The notes: generated from the letters alone by a model not told the origin. 64,000 nt of DNA from an uncultured candidate division WPS-2 bacterium (GCA_937927945.1 CALEYW010000061.1:1-64000), one strand, 5' to 3'; shown: positions 33,250-43,027, counted from the first letter of the stretch. Numbers and translations are program-made.

Positions 33250-34497
33250 TCAGCTGCCGCAGGCGTTACAGACAGGGTGTGTTCGGTCGTAGGCGGGCTG
33301 CTTGAGATAGTCTGCCGGCGGATAGGTCCAGAACTGCGAGACGTTGGGATACGTCGCGATCACGTCGTTGGCGAGCTTCCCGTTCTGCAGCTCGACCCGG
33401 CGGATGTAGATGTTTTCGACCGGGTTGCCGCGATCGTCTAAACGGAGCGGTCCGCGCGGCGCGTCGGTGATCCGCACGGCGCGGATCGCCTTCACGAACG
33501 CCGCGGCATCGCTCGTGTTGCCTTTTACCGCCGCGATGCCCCGGTCGAGATATTCCGCGCCGACGTACGTGCCTTCGGCGTAATACGACGGCTCGTGGCC
33601 GTACGCTTTGGTGTACGCGGCGACGAACTTCTCATTGGCCGGCGACTTGATCGCGGCGCTGTACTGCAGTGCGGTGATCATCCCGACCGCGTCGGGGCTC
33701 GCCTGCAGCGTGCTCTCGTCGGTCGTGTTCCCTTGGCAAATCAGCGGCATCTTCAACCCGAACGCGCGGTACTGCTTGATGAAGTTCACCGCCGCCGCGC
33801 CGGAGAAGCTGCACGTCACCGCGTCGACGTCGTGCGGAAGCGCCGAGAGATACGGAGAGTAGTCGGAGGTCACCAGCGGCGTCCAGACCTCCTTGACGAC
33901 CTTGCCGCCGTCGCGCTGGAACGTGTCGATGAAGCCGCCCAAGCTCTCCCAGCCGAAGTTGAAATCGTAGGCGATCGTCGCCACCTTGCGGTACTTGAGC
34001 GTCTTGTACGCATAGTCGCCCAGCACGTGCGTCGGCTGGCTGCTCGTCCACTCGGTGCGCGCGATGTATGCGCTGGGCGTGCGCTGCGTGAGATCGTCCG
34101 ATGAGACGATCGGATAGACCGCCGCCACCTTGTGCTCTTCGAGGTACGGCACGATCGCCGACCCAACCGCGGCGGAGAGCGGCCCGAACACGACGTCGAC
34201 ATGGTCCTGCTCGACCAGCTTGCGCAGTTGCGTGAGTCCGACCGACGGATTGCCCTGATCGTCGGCGACGACGACCTCCGCTTTCATTCCGCCGAGCGTC
34301 CCGTCGTGCTCCTTCAGATAGAGCTCGAGCCCTTCTTGCATGTATTTCCCCGGCGCCGCGAAGATGCCGGTGACCGGGTACAGGAAGCCGATCTTGAAGA
34401 CCTTGCCTTGCGCGCCGGCGCCGTGCGTCGCCGTGCCGACGCTCGCGAGAACGAAGGACGCCGCTGCCAGCCAGGCGAGTCGTTTGAGCTGCATCAT
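33250..34497 (-). CDS. ABC transporter substrate-binding protein (LivK-like), second copy
   Basis: 415-residue periplasmic binding protein with signal peptide (KRLAWLAAASFVLASVGTATHGAGA) and the LivK type I fold: FKIGFLYPVTGIFAAPGKYMQEG, VVADDQGNPSVGLTQLRKLV, FGPLSAAVG. It ends with two cysteines (VCNACGS). Its ATG overlaps the stop of a paralogue by four bases. Both copies share the YPNVSQFWT-ADYLKQP ending, so they arose by tandem duplication. Substrates of this branch range from amino acids to amides and aromatic acids. Confidence 0.88.
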   Translation of the reverse strand: MMQLKRLAWLAAASFVLASVGTATHGAGAQGKVFKIGFLYPVTGIFAAPGKYMQEGLELYLKEHDGTLGGMKAEVVVADDQGNPSVGLTQLRKLVEQDHVDVVFGPLSAAVGSAIVPYLEEHKVAAVYPIVSSDDLTQRTPSAYIARTEWTSSQPTHVLGDYAYKTLKYRKVATIAYDFNFGWESLGGFIDTFQRDGGKVVKEVWTPLVTSDYSPYLSALPHDVDAVTCSFSGAAAVNFIKQYRAFGLKMPLICQGNTTDESTLQASPDAVGMITALQYSAAIKSPANEKFVAAYTKAYGHEPSYYAEGTYVGAEYLDRGIAAVKGNTSDAAAFVKAIRAVRITDAPRGPLRLDDRGNPVENIYIRRVELQNGKLANDVIATYPNVSQFWTYPPADYLKQPAYDRTHPVCNACGS

Positions 34498-35771
34498 TTC
34501 GAATACCCCTGGAAGGTGGGTGAATACGGTGGCTGTTTGAGGTAGTCGGCGGCTTTCCACGTCCAGAACTGCGAGACGTTGGGGTACGTTTTCGTCACGA
34601 CGTTCCACGTCTTCGCGTACTTCGCTGCGTCGCCGGTCGTCGCGACGACCTTGCGGATGTACACGTTGTCGATCGGCGCTCCGTACTGGTCGAGCACCAT
34701 CGGGCCGAACGGCGAGTCGGCGAGCTTGATCTCGCGCACGGCGCGCAGGAACGTTCCTGCTTCAGCGGTGTTTCCATGGACCGCTTCGATCCCGCGCCCG
34801 ATCCATTGCGCCGCGGTGTAGAACGACGTCGCCATATACGACGGCAGCACGCCTTCGGCTTTGCTGTATTTCTGGACGAATGCCCGCGTCGCCGGCGCGT
34901 CGCGGCCTTCGGCGAAGTGACCGAAGCTGGTGATTCCCTCGACCAGCGCCGGATCGAGCGAACGAATGTTGGACTGATCGGTCGTCGTCTCGTTGGCGAT
35001 CAGCGGAATCTTGTTCTTGAGCCCGAGCTGGCTCCATTGCTGGAGGAAGTGCACGGCATCGGCGCCGACCATCTCGACGAACAACGCGTCGGGATTCGCC
35101 GCCTGCACCTGCGAGATGTACGGCGTGTAATCGGCCGTGCCGAGCGGCGCCCAGATCTGGCCGACGATGCGTCCGCCTTTGCGGGTGAACGTCTGCGAGA
35201 ATCCGCCGGCGTTCTCGTACCCGAACGCATAGGAGTTGGCGAGCGTCATCACCTTGCGATGCCCTTGCTCGTACGCCCATTCGCCGGCGACGTGCGTCGT
35301 CTGACTCGACGTCCAGCCGGCAACCTTGATCACGAACGCGTTCGCCTGCCGCTGCGAGAGATCGTCGGCCGAGACCGTCGGGAAGAACATCGGGATGCGG
35401 TGCTGGATCCCGTACGGCGCGACGGCTAGGCCTTCGTTGGCCAGATAGGGCCCGACGATCATCTGCGCGCCGTCCTGCTCGACCGCGCGCCGTGCTTGAT
35501 CGAGCGCTTTCCCCGGATTCGTATTGGTGTCGTAGACGGTCGTCACGATCGTGCGGCCGGCGACTTTGTCGCCGTGCTCTTTCCAGTACAGCGTCCAGCC
35601 GGCAACCATGTCGTGGCCGGCCGCGGCGGCCGAACCCGACGTCGGCGCGAGGAGCGCGACCTTGATCGGCCCGCTCTCCGCGGACCGGCCCGGTGCCGGT
35701 ACCAGGATGCCGAGCGTCGCGAGCGCGACGGCGAACGCGAGTCCCGGTCTAGGCCTGCTGAACATCCTCAT
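34494..35771 (-). CDS. ABC transporter substrate-binding protein (LivK-like), first copy
   Basis: 425 residues with signal peptide (LAFAVALATLGILVPAPGRSAE). The fold shows IKVALLAPTSGSAAAAGHDMVAGW, TVYDTNTNPGKALDQARRAVEQD, IVGPYLANEG and PTVSADDLSQRQ. It is followed by the paralogue at 33250. The downstream position relative to the livF-type ATPase fits a five-component importer with two receptors of different specificity. Confidence 0.88.
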   Translation of the reverse strand: MRMFSRPRPGLAFAVALATLGILVPAPGRSAESGPIKVALLAPTSGSAAAAGHDMVAGWTLYWKEHGDKVAGRTIVTTVYDTNTNPGKALDQARRAVEQDGAQMIVGPYLANEGLAVAPYGIQHRIPMFFPTVSADDLSQRQANAFVIKVAGWTSSQTTHVAGEWAYEQGHRKVMTLANSYAFGYENAGGFSQTFTRKGGRIVGQIWAPLGTADYTPYISQVQAANPDALFVEMVGADAVHFLQQWSQLGLKNKIPLIANETTTDQSNIRSLDPALVEGITSFGHFAEGRDAPATRAFVQKYSKAEGVLPSYMATSFYTAAQWIGRGIEAVHGNTAEAGTFLRAVREIKLADSPFGPMVLDQYGAPIDNVYIRKVVATTGDAAKYAKTWNVVTKTYPNVSQFWTWKAADYLKQPPYSPTFQGYSK

Positions 35772-35786
35772 CGATGGATCCTCCTC

Positions 35787-36488
35787 TTAGATGCCGAGGT
35801 GGGTGGTGCGAAGCTGCGCGTTGGTACGAATCTCCTCCGGGTCGCCCGCGAAGACGACGCGGCCTTTGCTGATGATGTACGCGGTGTCGGCGACGGAGAG
35901 CGCGAGCGGCAAGTTCTGCTCGACGAGCACGATCGCCAGCCCCGTCTCCTTGAGACGGCGCATCGTGTTCTGCAATTCGTGGACGATCAGCGGCGCCAAT
36001 CCTTCCGAGGGCTCGTCCATCATGAGCAGCACGGGGTTCGACATCAGCGCGCGGCCGATCGCGACCATCTGCTGCTCGCCGCCGCTGAGCTGTCCGCCGT
36101 AGTTTGCGGCGCGCTCGCGCAGCCGCGGGAACATCGCGTATACGGTCTCGAGCGACCAGCGGCCGGGCCGCCCCGGGACGCCGCCGATGGTGAGGTTCTC
36201 CTGCACCGTGAGCGACGGAAAGATGCGGCGCCCTTGGGGGACGAGGCCGACCCCCAGGCGCGCGATCGCGTGCGAGGGCAATCGTTCGATCGCCGCATCG
36301 TTGAAACGAATGCTGCCGGCGCGCGGCGGCGTGAAGCCGATCACCGACCGGATCAGCGTCGTCTTGCCGACGCCGTTGCGGCCGAGGATCGCCGTCACCG
36401 CCCCGGCCGGCGCTTCGAGCGAAACGCCCTGCAGCACGTGGCTGTGCTCGTAGTACGTGTGGATTTCCTCGACGGCGAGCAGGTTCAC
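35787..36488 (-). CDS. livF: Branched-chain amino acid-type ABC transporter ATPase LivF
   Basis: 233 residues: Walker A GRNGVGKTTL, signature LSGGEQQMVAIGRAL, Walker B VLLMMDEPSEGL, H-loop region IVLVEQNLPLAL. The short LivF type is confirmed by EIHTYYEHSHVLQGVSLEA at the start. GTG 36486-36488 overlaps the livG stop by four bases. Confidence 0.93.
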   Translation of the reverse strand: MNLLAVEEIHTYYEHSHVLQGVSLEAPAGAVTAILGRNGVGKTTLIRSVIGFTPPRAGSIRFNDAAIERLPSHAIARLGVGLVPQGRRIFPSLTVQENLTIGGVPGRPGRWSLETVYAMFPRLRERAANYGGQLSGGEQQMVAIGRALMSNPVLLMMDEPSEGLAPLIVHELQNTMRRLKETGLAIVLVEQNLPLALSVADTAYIISKGRVVFAGDPEEIRTNAQLRTTHLGI

Positions 36489-37249
36489 AGCACGCCGCCC
36501 AAATAGATCTCCTGCACGGCGGCGTCACCGCGAATGGCGTCGAGCGGCCCGTCCGCGACGACCCGGCCGTGGTGCAGCACCGTGAGCCGCTCGACGATGT
36601 CGAAGACGACGCCCATGTCGTGCTCGATCAGCACCATCGTCAAGCCGGAGCGCTCGCGCTTGAGCATCTCGGTGACGAGCGAGGCGTCACCCGGAGCGAG
36701 CCCCGCCGTCGGCTCGTCGAGCAGCAGCAATTTCGGTCGCTGCGCCATGGCGAGCAGGATCTCGATCTGCCGCTTCTCACCGTATCCCAGCGCGTCGATC
36801 GACGCGTCGCCGCGATCGGCGAGCCCCACTTGGTCGAGCAGCGCCAGCGCCTCTTCGTCGCGTTTGCGATAGCGGCTGCGCGGCGCGAGCAGCGCGAAAC
36901 GTTCGCCGCTGTGTGCCTGCAGCGCGAGCACGATGTTCTCGACGACGGTCAAACGCGGAAAGAGCGTCGTGGTCTGAAACGTCCTCGCGAGGCCGCTGCG
37001 CGCGCGGGCGTGCGCGGCGAGCCGCGTAACGTCGCGGTCCAGAAACCGCACCGTACCGCTCGTCAACGGCAGCTCGCCGGCGATGATGTTGAACAGCGTC
37101 GATTTACCCGCTCCGTTCGGTCCGATGATCCCGCAGCGCTCGCCGGTGCGCACGTCGAGCGAGACGTCGTCGAGCACGCTGAGGCTGCCGAAGCGCTTCG
37201 TGACGCCGCGCAGCGACAGGCAGAGAGCATCCCCGGGCGCGCCGGTCAC
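36485..37249 (-). CDS. livG: Branched-chain amino acid-type ABC transporter ATPase LivG
   Basis: 254 residues: GPNGAGKSTLFNIIAGE (Walker A), ALGYGEKRQIEILLAMAQ (signature, here GYGEKR), LLLLDEPTAGLAPGD (Walker B), VLIEHDMGVVFDIVERL. The ARTFQTTTLFPRLTVVENIVLA segment is LivG-typical. The GTG at 37247-37249 overlaps the livM stop. Confidence 0.93.
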   Translation of the reverse strand: MTGAPGDALCLSLRGVTKRFGSLSVLDDVSLDVRTGERCGIIGPNGAGKSTLFNIIAGELPLTSGTVRFLDRDVTRLAAHARARSGLARTFQTTTLFPRLTVVENIVLALQAHSGERFALLAPRSRYRKRDEEALALLDQVGLADRGDASIDALGYGEKRQIEILLAMAQRPKLLLLDEPTAGLAPGDASLVTEMLKRERSGLTMVLIEHDMGVVFDIVERLTVLHHGRVVADGPLDAIRGDAAVQEIYLGGVL

Positions 37250-38235
37250 CGGTCCTCCAGCGGCACGTCGGCAGCGAGCACAACGGGCCGTCCGCGCAAC
37301 CGCGCCCAGAGCCGCGGAACCAGCACCACGAGACCGCCCGGCGCGTACATGACGATGACGAAGTAGATGAGGCCGAGCACCAGCATCCAGCGCTGCGTCA
37401 CCGCGCTGAGTTCGTTGCTGAGAAAGACGACGACGAGCGCGCCGAAGAACTGTCCGAAGATGGTGCCGATCCCGCCCAGGATCACGATGATCAGAAACTG
37501 CGTCGACTGATCGAGCGAGAGGTTGACCGGCCCGACGAATTGGTTGTACCACGCGAAGAGCACGCCGGCCGTCCCGGCGAACGCGGCCGAGATCATCAGC
37601 GCGAAATAGCGGTACAGCCACACGTTGTAGCCGAGCGCACGCATCCGGCGCGGCGTTTCACGCACGCCCTTGAGCACGAGACCGAACGGAGAGCGCACGA
37701 TCGTCATCAGCAGCGCGAACGCGAGCGCGAACATGACGAGGCACACGTAGTAGTAGCCGGTATTTCCCGACACGTCGAGCGGGCCGATGTGGGGCCGAAC
37801 GATCCCGGTGATCCCGTTGTCGCCGCCGCTGACGGAGACCCACTGGTACGCGAGCCCCCACATGATCTGGTTGAGGGCGATCGTGATGATGATGAAGCCC
37901 GGGCCTTCGGCGCGCAGCGCGACCAAGCCGAACAGCGCGGCGGTCACGACCGCCGCGGTGATGCCCAGCCCGAGGCCGGGGAGGAACCCTACGACGTGAA
38001 ACCGCGTCGCGGCGATCGCGACGGCGTACGCGCCGACGCCGAACAGCGCGGCTTGAGAGAAGTTGACGAGGCCGGTGAAACCGATGAGCAGGTCGAGGCT
38101 CATCGCCGCGATCGCGATGATCCACGTCTGCGTCAGCAGCGAGACGTAGAAGGTCGGGACGCCGAGGCACGGCAGCAGGAGCGCGACGACGGCGCCGGCG
38201 GCGAGCGCGAACGTCCAGCGGCGGCGCACGCTCAC
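37246..38235 (-). CDS. livM: Branched-chain amino acid-type ABC permease LivM
   Basis: 329-residue membrane protein with about ten spans and the LivM motifs LLIGFTGLVNFSQAALFGVG, GFIIITIALNQIMWGL, RMRALGYNVWLYRY and ILGGIGTIFGQFFGALVVV. The GTG start overlaps the livH stop. It forms the translocation pore with LivH. Confidence 0.92.
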   Translation of the reverse strand: MSVRRRWTFALAAGAVVALLLPCLGVPTFYVSLLTQTWIIAIAAMSLDLLIGFTGLVNFSQAALFGVGAYAVAIAATRFHVVGFLPGLGLGITAAVVTAALFGLVALRAEGPGFIIITIALNQIMWGLAYQWVSVSGGDNGITGIVRPHIGPLDVSGNTGYYYVCLVMFALAFALLMTIVRSPFGLVLKGVRETPRRMRALGYNVWLYRYFALMISAAFAGTAGVLFAWYNQFVGPVNLSLDQSTQFLIIVILGGIGTIFGQFFGALVVVFLSNELSAVTQRWMLVLGLIYFVIVMYAPGGLVVLVPRLWARLRGRPVVLAADVPLEDR

Positions 38236-39089
38236 AGCTTTCTCCCGAACAACCCTTGCGGCCGAAAGGCCATGATCAGCGCGACCGGGACGAAGATCGT
38301 GAAATAGGAGAGCTCCGGGAACATCGCTTTCCCGAACGCGTTGACGAGCCCGATCAGCAAGCTCCCGACGAACGCCCCGGTGAGGCTGCCCATCCCGCCG
38401 ACGATGACGACCGCGAACGCGAGCGGCGTCAGCTCGCCGTCGAGTCCCGGGTAGGCGCTCGTGATCGGACCCCCGAGCAGCCCGCCGATCCCCGCCACCA
38501 GCGCGCCGGCCGCGAAGACGATGTAGAACGAGCGGTTCACGTCGACGCCGACCCCGCGCGCCATCTCCTCGTCATCGACCGCGGCGCGGATCATGACCCC
38601 GAGCATCGTGCGATGCATCGCAACGAAAAGAACCACGGCGATCGTGGTGCTGATCGCGATCACGGCCAGCCAATACGCCGGAAAGATCACGCCGCCGACC
38701 TGCAGCGACTGGGCGAGGAACGGCGGGGCCGCGATCGAGTGCGGGTCGCCGCCCCAGGTTGCGAGGATGACGTCGTCGAGGATCAGCGCGAAGCCGAGCG
38801 TCAGCAGCAGCGAGGTGAGCGGGTCGGCGTGATAGCGATGCAGGAACGCGCTGTACACGGCGAGGCCCAGGGCCATCGTCACGATGCCGGCGGCGACGCT
38901 CGCCACCCAAAAGTTCAGGCCGTGCGCGACGAGCGCGAGCCCGACGTACGCGCCGAGCAGATAGAACGCGGTCTGCGCCAAGTTGATGATCCGCATCAGC
39001 CCGAAGATCAGCGTCAACCCGGAGGCGATCAGGAACAGCAGGCTTCCGTACGCGAGCCCGCCGAGGGCGTTCTGGACGTAGAACTGCAT
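38232..39089 (-). CDS. livH: Branched-chain amino acid-type ABC permease LivH
   Basis: 285-residue inner-membrane permease: ALGGLAYGSLLFLIASGLTL at the start, IINLAQTAFYLLGAY, VAGIGGLLGGPI, VVIVGGMGSLTGAFVGSLLIG. First gene of livH-M-G-F-SBP-SBP; ATG 39087-39089. Confidence 0.92.
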   Translation of the reverse strand: MQFYVQNALGGLAYGSLLFLIASGLTLIFGLMRIINLAQTAFYLLGAYVGLALVAHGLNFWVASVAAGIVTMALGLAVYSAFLHRYHADPLTSLLLTLGFALILDDVILATWGGDPHSIAAPPFLAQSLQVGGVIFPAYWLAVIAISTTIAVVLFVAMHRTMLGVMIRAAVDDEEMARGVGVDVNRSFYIVFAAGALVAGIGGLLGGPITSAYPGLDGELTPLAFAVVIVGGMGSLTGAFVGSLLIGLVNAFGKAMFPELSYFTIFVPVALIMAFRPQGLFGRKL

Positions 39090-39115
39090 GCGCCGCGCCC
39101 CTTTATCCCTAGCCG

Positions 39116-40009
39116 CTACGGATCGGCGGGAAGCCCCGCCATCGTCCTCAGCACCGAGGCGATGGCAGCCGTGTCCTGTTTGCCGCGCCCCTGCGCCAAG
39201 GCCGCGCCGTGGAACATCGCGCTCAGCGAGAATAGCGGCGTCGGTGCGCCGACCTCCTGGGCGAACGCGGCAATGATGTCGAGGTCTTTCTGGTAGACCT
39301 CGAGTTTCATGGCCGCCTCGTCGTAGCTGCCGGCAGCCATCATCGGGCCGCGCACCTGCAGCATCCTCGACGCGCCCGCGCCGTCGCCGACCACGTCGAG
39401 CATCTCGAGCGGATCGAGCCCCGCTTTCTGCGCGAGCACGACGGCCTCCGCGGTCGAGAGATTGTGGATCGTCACCAGCAGGTTGGCGATGTACTTGAGC
39501 TTCGAGCCGTTGCCGAACGCGCCGACGTAGCGCACCGAGCGCGCGAACCGCTCGAGAACCGGACGCGCGGCGTCGTAGGCCGCCCGCTCGCCGCTCGCGT
39601 AGATCGCGATGTCGCGCACGCGGGCCTGCGAGCCGGTGCCGCTGACGGGTGCGTCGAGCATCGCGGCACCGCGCTCCGCCAGCCGCGCGCGCGTCGACTC
39701 CTTGGCGGCGAGCGAGAACGTGCTCGCCTCGACGACGACGAGGCCGGCGCGAGCACCGGCCGCGAGCCCGTCCGCTGCGAAGAATGCCGCTTCGAGCGCC
39801 GCGACGCTCGGGAGCGCGCTGATCACGATCTCCGACTGCTCGGCTAGTGCGCGTGGGCTCGGCGCGGCCCGGCCGCCGCGCTCGACGAACGCCGCCAGCG
39901 CTGCCGGATCGACGTCGAACCCGCCGACGGCGAGGCCGGCGTCGAGGAGATGGCCGGCGTACGCGGAGCCCATGATTCCCAAGCCGACGAGGCCGACCCG
40001 GTCGCTCAT
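39116..40009 (-). CDS. NAD(P)-dependent beta-hydroxyacid dehydrogenase family protein
   Basis: 297 residues of the 3-hydroxyisobutyrate dehydrogenase/6-phosphogluconate dehydrogenase-like family. The Rossmann loop is VGLVGLGIMGSAYAGHLL, the substrate loop DAPVSGTGSQARVRD, and the catalytic Lys lies in GNGSKLKYIANLLVTIHNLS. Substrate is unknown. Its ATG overlaps the stop of the LLM monooxygenase by four bases, so they likely act in one pathway, with the liv importer downstream on the same strand. Confidence 0.85.
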   Translation of the reverse strand: MSDRVGLVGLGIMGSAYAGHLLDAGLAVGGFDVDPAALAAFVERGGRAAPSPRALAEQSEIVISALPSVAALEAAFFAADGLAAGARAGLVVVEASTFSLAAKESTRARLAERGAAMLDAPVSGTGSQARVRDIAIYASGERAAYDAARPVLERFARSVRYVGAFGNGSKLKYIANLLVTIHNLSTAEAVVLAQKAGLDPLEMLDVVGDGAGASRMLQVRGPMMAAGSYDEAAMKLEVYQKDLDIIAAFAQEVGAPTPLFSLSAMFHGAALAQGRGKQDTAAIASVLRTMAGLPADP

Positions 40010-41103
40010 CCGACCGCACATGCGATCGCAGCGTTCACGCGCGGCATCACCTCGGTCGCCATCAGTTCCATCGAGCGCCGCGCCAGTACGGGATCGGCCC
40101 AGTCGTGTCCGGCGTACAGCAGCGTGCCGAAGTCGCCGATCGCGTCGCGAAACGCGAGCAGCTGTTCGACCACGGAGTCGACGGTGCCGCAGATGACGAG
40201 CGAATCGAGCACGTAGTCGAGCGTGATCGCGGCGTCCGGCAGACTGCGATCGTGCTTGAACAGCTCGGGACGGCCGTTGCCGATCAGCTTGGTCATCAGC
40301 GAGCGGAAGTAGTAGGCGTACGGTCCGTCGTGACCCTTCGCGTAACGCTGCGCCGTCTCGTCGTCGTCGGCGACGAACACGCTCTTCGCCACGCGCCAGT
40401 CGGCGGAATCGGCGCTGCGGCCGCCGTTCGCGCAGCCTTCCTGATACTTCGGCCAGTGCGAGGCGACCCACACCGGCTGCAGAAAGTTCGCCGAAATCGG
40501 CGTCCAGCCGCGCTCGGCCGCGGCGACGACGCCCTTCGAGAAGGGCGCCACAGCAGTGACGACGATCGGCGGATGCGGGCGCTGGAACGGTTTGACGATG
40601 CTGCCTTGCCCGGTCGCGGCGTTCATCGTGCGGCGCGTCGTGACGCTCCAATACCGGCCCTGCAGATCGTACGGCGCATCACCGGCCCAGATCGCCAGCA
40701 CCTGATCGATCGCCTCGACGAACATCGCCGTGCGGTCACGGTCGAGGTTGCCGAACGCCTCCGCATCGGAGAGCAAGCCGCCCGGACTGATGCCGAACAG
40801 GAACCGGCCTTCCAGCAAGTGGTCGATCATCGCGACCTGCGCGGCGACTTGGGCGGGATGGTTGTTGGGAAGGTTCACCGTGCCGGTGCCCAGCGTGATG
40901 TGCTGCGTGCGATCGATCAGCGACGCGATGAACGTCAAGCACGACGTGACCGGCTCGGCGATGTCGGTCACGTGCTCACCGACGAACGCCTCGACGTACC
41001 CGAGGGCGTCGGCCAGGACGATCGCCTCGCGATCTTCCTTGAGCACCTCGGTGTAGTCCCGCGACGGCGGGTGCAGGGGCATCGTGAAGTAGCCTAGCCG
41101 CAT
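40006..41103 (-). CDS. LLM-class flavin-dependent monooxygenase
   Basis: 365-residue luciferase-like TIM-barrel protein: MRLGYFTMPLHPPSRDY, VEAFVGEHVTDIAEPV, LGTGTVNLPNNHPAQVAAQVAMIDHLLEGRF-like segment (LGTGTVNLPNNHPAQVA), FGISPGGLLSDAEAFG. It uses reduced FMN from a partner reductase; a flavin reductase is encoded 2 kb away at 43028. Divergent from a TetR regulator across 173 bases containing an inverted octamer pair. Substrate unknown. Confidence 0.88.
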   Translation of the reverse strand: MRLGYFTMPLHPPSRDYTEVLKEDREAIVLADALGYVEAFVGEHVTDIAEPVTSCLTFIASLIDRTQHITLGTGTVNLPNNHPAQVAAQVAMIDHLLEGRFLFGISPGGLLSDAEAFGNLDRDRTAMFVEAIDQVLAIWAGDAPYDLQGRYWSVTTRRTMNAATGQGSIVKPFQRPHPPIVVTAVAPFSKGVVAAAERGWTPISANFLQPVWVASHWPKYQEGCANGGRSADSADWRVAKSVFVADDDETAQRYAKGHDGPYAYYFRSLMTKLIGNGRPELFKHDRSLPDAAITLDYVLDSLVICGTVDSVVEQLLAFRDAIGDFGTLLYAGHDWADPVLARRSMELMATEVMPRVNAAIACAVG

Positions 41104-41141
41104 CCACGCTCTCCCATCTCGCACCGGGCGCTAACTATCAA

Positions 41142-41263
41142 GCGATAAGCAAGACTCCGCGAGTCGTCCGTCCGAGGGTCCCGACGTGTTCACGCGGTGG
41201 AACTTTTTTCCTTGCCGGTCGGGGTTGCCGCCGGCGAGCAAAAGGACGCTCCGTACTTATCGC
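41142..41263. promoter_or_regulatory. Divergent intergenic region with inverted octamers
   Basis: GCGATAAG at 41142-41149 and its exact complement CTTATCGC at 41256-41263. One lies about 40 bases before the LLM gene's ATG, the other 13 bases before the TetR gene's GTG. This is a plausible pair of half-sites for the local TetR protein, though eight bases can recur by chance. Confidence 0.35.
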
Positions 41264-41276
41264 CATATCACTACGC

Positions 41277-41951
41277 GTGGCGACGCCGAAGCCCAAACCC
41301 AAGGCGCCGCGCCGGCGCCTCTCGGCCGACGAACGCGAGCGGCTCATCGCCCGCGGCGCCGTCGCGTACTTCTGCGAGGTCGGCTTCGGCGGCCAGACGC
41401 GCGAGCTCGCACGGCGCCTGGGCATCACGCAGCCGCTGCTCTACCGCTACTTCCCTAACAAAGAAGCGCTGATCGACCGCGTCTACCAGGAGGTCTACCT
41501 CAACCGCTGGGACCCGCGCTGGGAAGAGCTGCTCGACGACCACGCGCGGCCGGCGCGCGAGCGGATCATCGCGTTCTATCGGGACTATGCGAAGGCGGTG
41601 CTCAGCTACGAGTGGATCCGGATCTTCATGTTCTCCGGGCTGCGCGGGATGAACCTCAACAACCGGTATCTGACACTCGTCCGCGATCGCATCTACACCC
41701 GGGTGATTCGCGAGCTGCGCCTCGAGCACGGTCTGCCGACGCCGGCCCAGCTCCCGATCAGCGAGATGGAGTTCGAGCTCGTGTGGGGGCTTCACGCGAG
41801 CATCTTCTACCTCGGGATCCGCAAGTGGATCTACGGTTTGGAGATCCCCGAGAACGTCGAGGCGCTGATCGAAGGCCTCACCACGGCGTTTCTCGACGGC
41901 GTCCCGGCGGTCATGACGAGGATGGCAAAGAAGCCGCGCCGGCGGAGCTGA
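41277..41951 (+). CDS. TetR-family transcriptional regulator
   Basis: 224 residues. The helix-turn-helix is ERLIARGAVAYFCEVGFGGQTRELARRLGITQPLLYRYFPNKEALIDRV in outline (key parts GFGGQTRELARRLGITQPLL and YRYFPNKEAL). A ligand-binding C-terminal domain follows and a basic tail KKPRRRS. The N-terminus is Lys/Pro-rich. It probably controls the divergent LLM/dehydrogenase/liv genes and perhaps the overlapping hydrolase. GTG start. Confidence 0.88.
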   Translation: MATPKPKPKAPRRRLSADERERLIARGAVAYFCEVGFGGQTRELARRLGITQPLLYRYFPNKEALIDRVYQEVYLNRWDPRWEELLDDHARPARERIIAFYRDYAKAVLSYEWIRIFMFSGLRGMNLNNRYLTLVRDRIYTRVIRELRLEHGLPTPAQLPISEMEFELVWGLHASIFYLGIRKWIYGLEIPENVEALIEGLTTAFLDGVPAVMTRMAKKPRRRS

Positions 41952-42951
41952 ATCCCCGGCCCAGGAACGAGCGCGCGTTTTCGCCCAGGATCGCGGCACG
42001 CGCGGCGTCGTCCAAGCCCGGCAGCCGCGCGACGGTGCCGCGCGGGTCGTCGATTCCCATGTCGAACGGACGGTCCGTCCCGACGACGACGCGCCCGGCG
42101 CCCAGGCGCGACACCAAGTACGCCAGCAACGCGTCATCGTGGGTGATGGTGTCGACGTACAGCTGCGCCAGATACGCGCTCGGTGGTTTCGGAATCGTCT
42201 TCGTTTCGGGGCGCACGCGGTATCCGTGATCGAGCCGGCCCGCGATGTACGGCAGCGTCCCGCCGCCGTGCGCGAGAATCATGGTGAGCTGAGGAAAGCG
42301 CTCGAAGACGCCTGCGAAGATCAGCCGTGCCGCGATCAGCCCGGTCTCCGACGGGTTTCCGAACAAGTTGCCGAGGTAGTACGCGGCCGCGCGCTCGCCG
42401 CCGAGTTCGTGGTGCGGGTGCATGAAGACGGGGACGTCGAGCTCGCAGCACGCCGCCCAGAACGGATCGAGCGCGGGTGCGTCGAGCGGGGCGCCGGCGA
42501 CGCTGGACCCGATCTCGACGCCCCAGCAGCCGAGCTCCTCGACGGACCGACGCAGTTCGGCGACGGCCGCCGCCGGCGCTTGCAGCGGGACGGTCGCGAA
42601 CGCCGCGAAGGCGCCCGGCGCCCGCGCGACCGTCGCGGCGAGGGCGTCGTTGCCGGCCCGGCAGATCGCGGCGCCCAGCTCCGGGCCGGCGCCGTAGGCG
42701 AAATAGAACGGCGGCAAACAGACGATCTGGCGATCGATCCCCTGGGCGCGCGCCAGGGCGGCCCGCTCGTCGAAGTCGTACAGCAGCGAGAAATACGGAA
42801 GGCGCGAGCGTTCGGCGGCATAGCCGCAGACCGAGCGGTCGAGGTCCAATACCCCGTCGTCCTTGCGGGCATCGACCAGACCGCGGCCGCGCAGCATCTC
42901 GACGAACGCGTCGGGGAGAAAGTGCGCGTGGCAATCGATGCAGACCGGCAT
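41911..42951 (-). CDS. Amidohydrolase family protein, ACMSD-like decarboxylase/hydrolase
   Basis: 346 residues of the aminocarboxymuconate-semialdehyde decarboxylase group of TIM-barrel metalloenzymes: DCHAHFLPDAF (HxH), VFMHPHHELGG, MILAHGGGTLPYIAGRLDHG, VGTDRPFDMG. Members act in aromatic ring-cleavage pathways. The 3' end overlaps the TetR gene tail by 41 bases on the opposite strand. Together with the LLM oxygenase and flavin reductase it suggests oxidation of an aromatic or heteroaromatic compound. Confidence 0.82.
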   Translation of the reverse strand: MPVCIDCHAHFLPDAFVEMLRGRGLVDARKDDGVLDLDRSVCGYAAERSRLPYFSLLYDFDERAALARAQGIDRQIVCLPPFYFAYGAGPELGAAICRAGNDALAATVARAPGAFAAFATVPLQAPAAAVAELRRSVEELGCWGVEIGSSVAGAPLDAPALDPFWAACCELDVPVFMHPHHELGGERAAAYYLGNLFGNPSETGLIAARLIFAGVFERFPQLTMILAHGGGTLPYIAGRLDHGYRVRPETKTIPKPPSAYLAQLYVDTITHDDALLAYLVSRLGAGRVVVGTDRPFDMGIDDPRGTVARLPGLDDAARAAILGENARSFLGRGFSSAGAASLPSSS

Positions 42952-43027
42952 GGTGGCTCCTCGTCGCGCCTGGACCGCTTGACACGGCTCCGCGGGCGTG
43001 CTTTTTTATCGGTAGATAAATAACCCT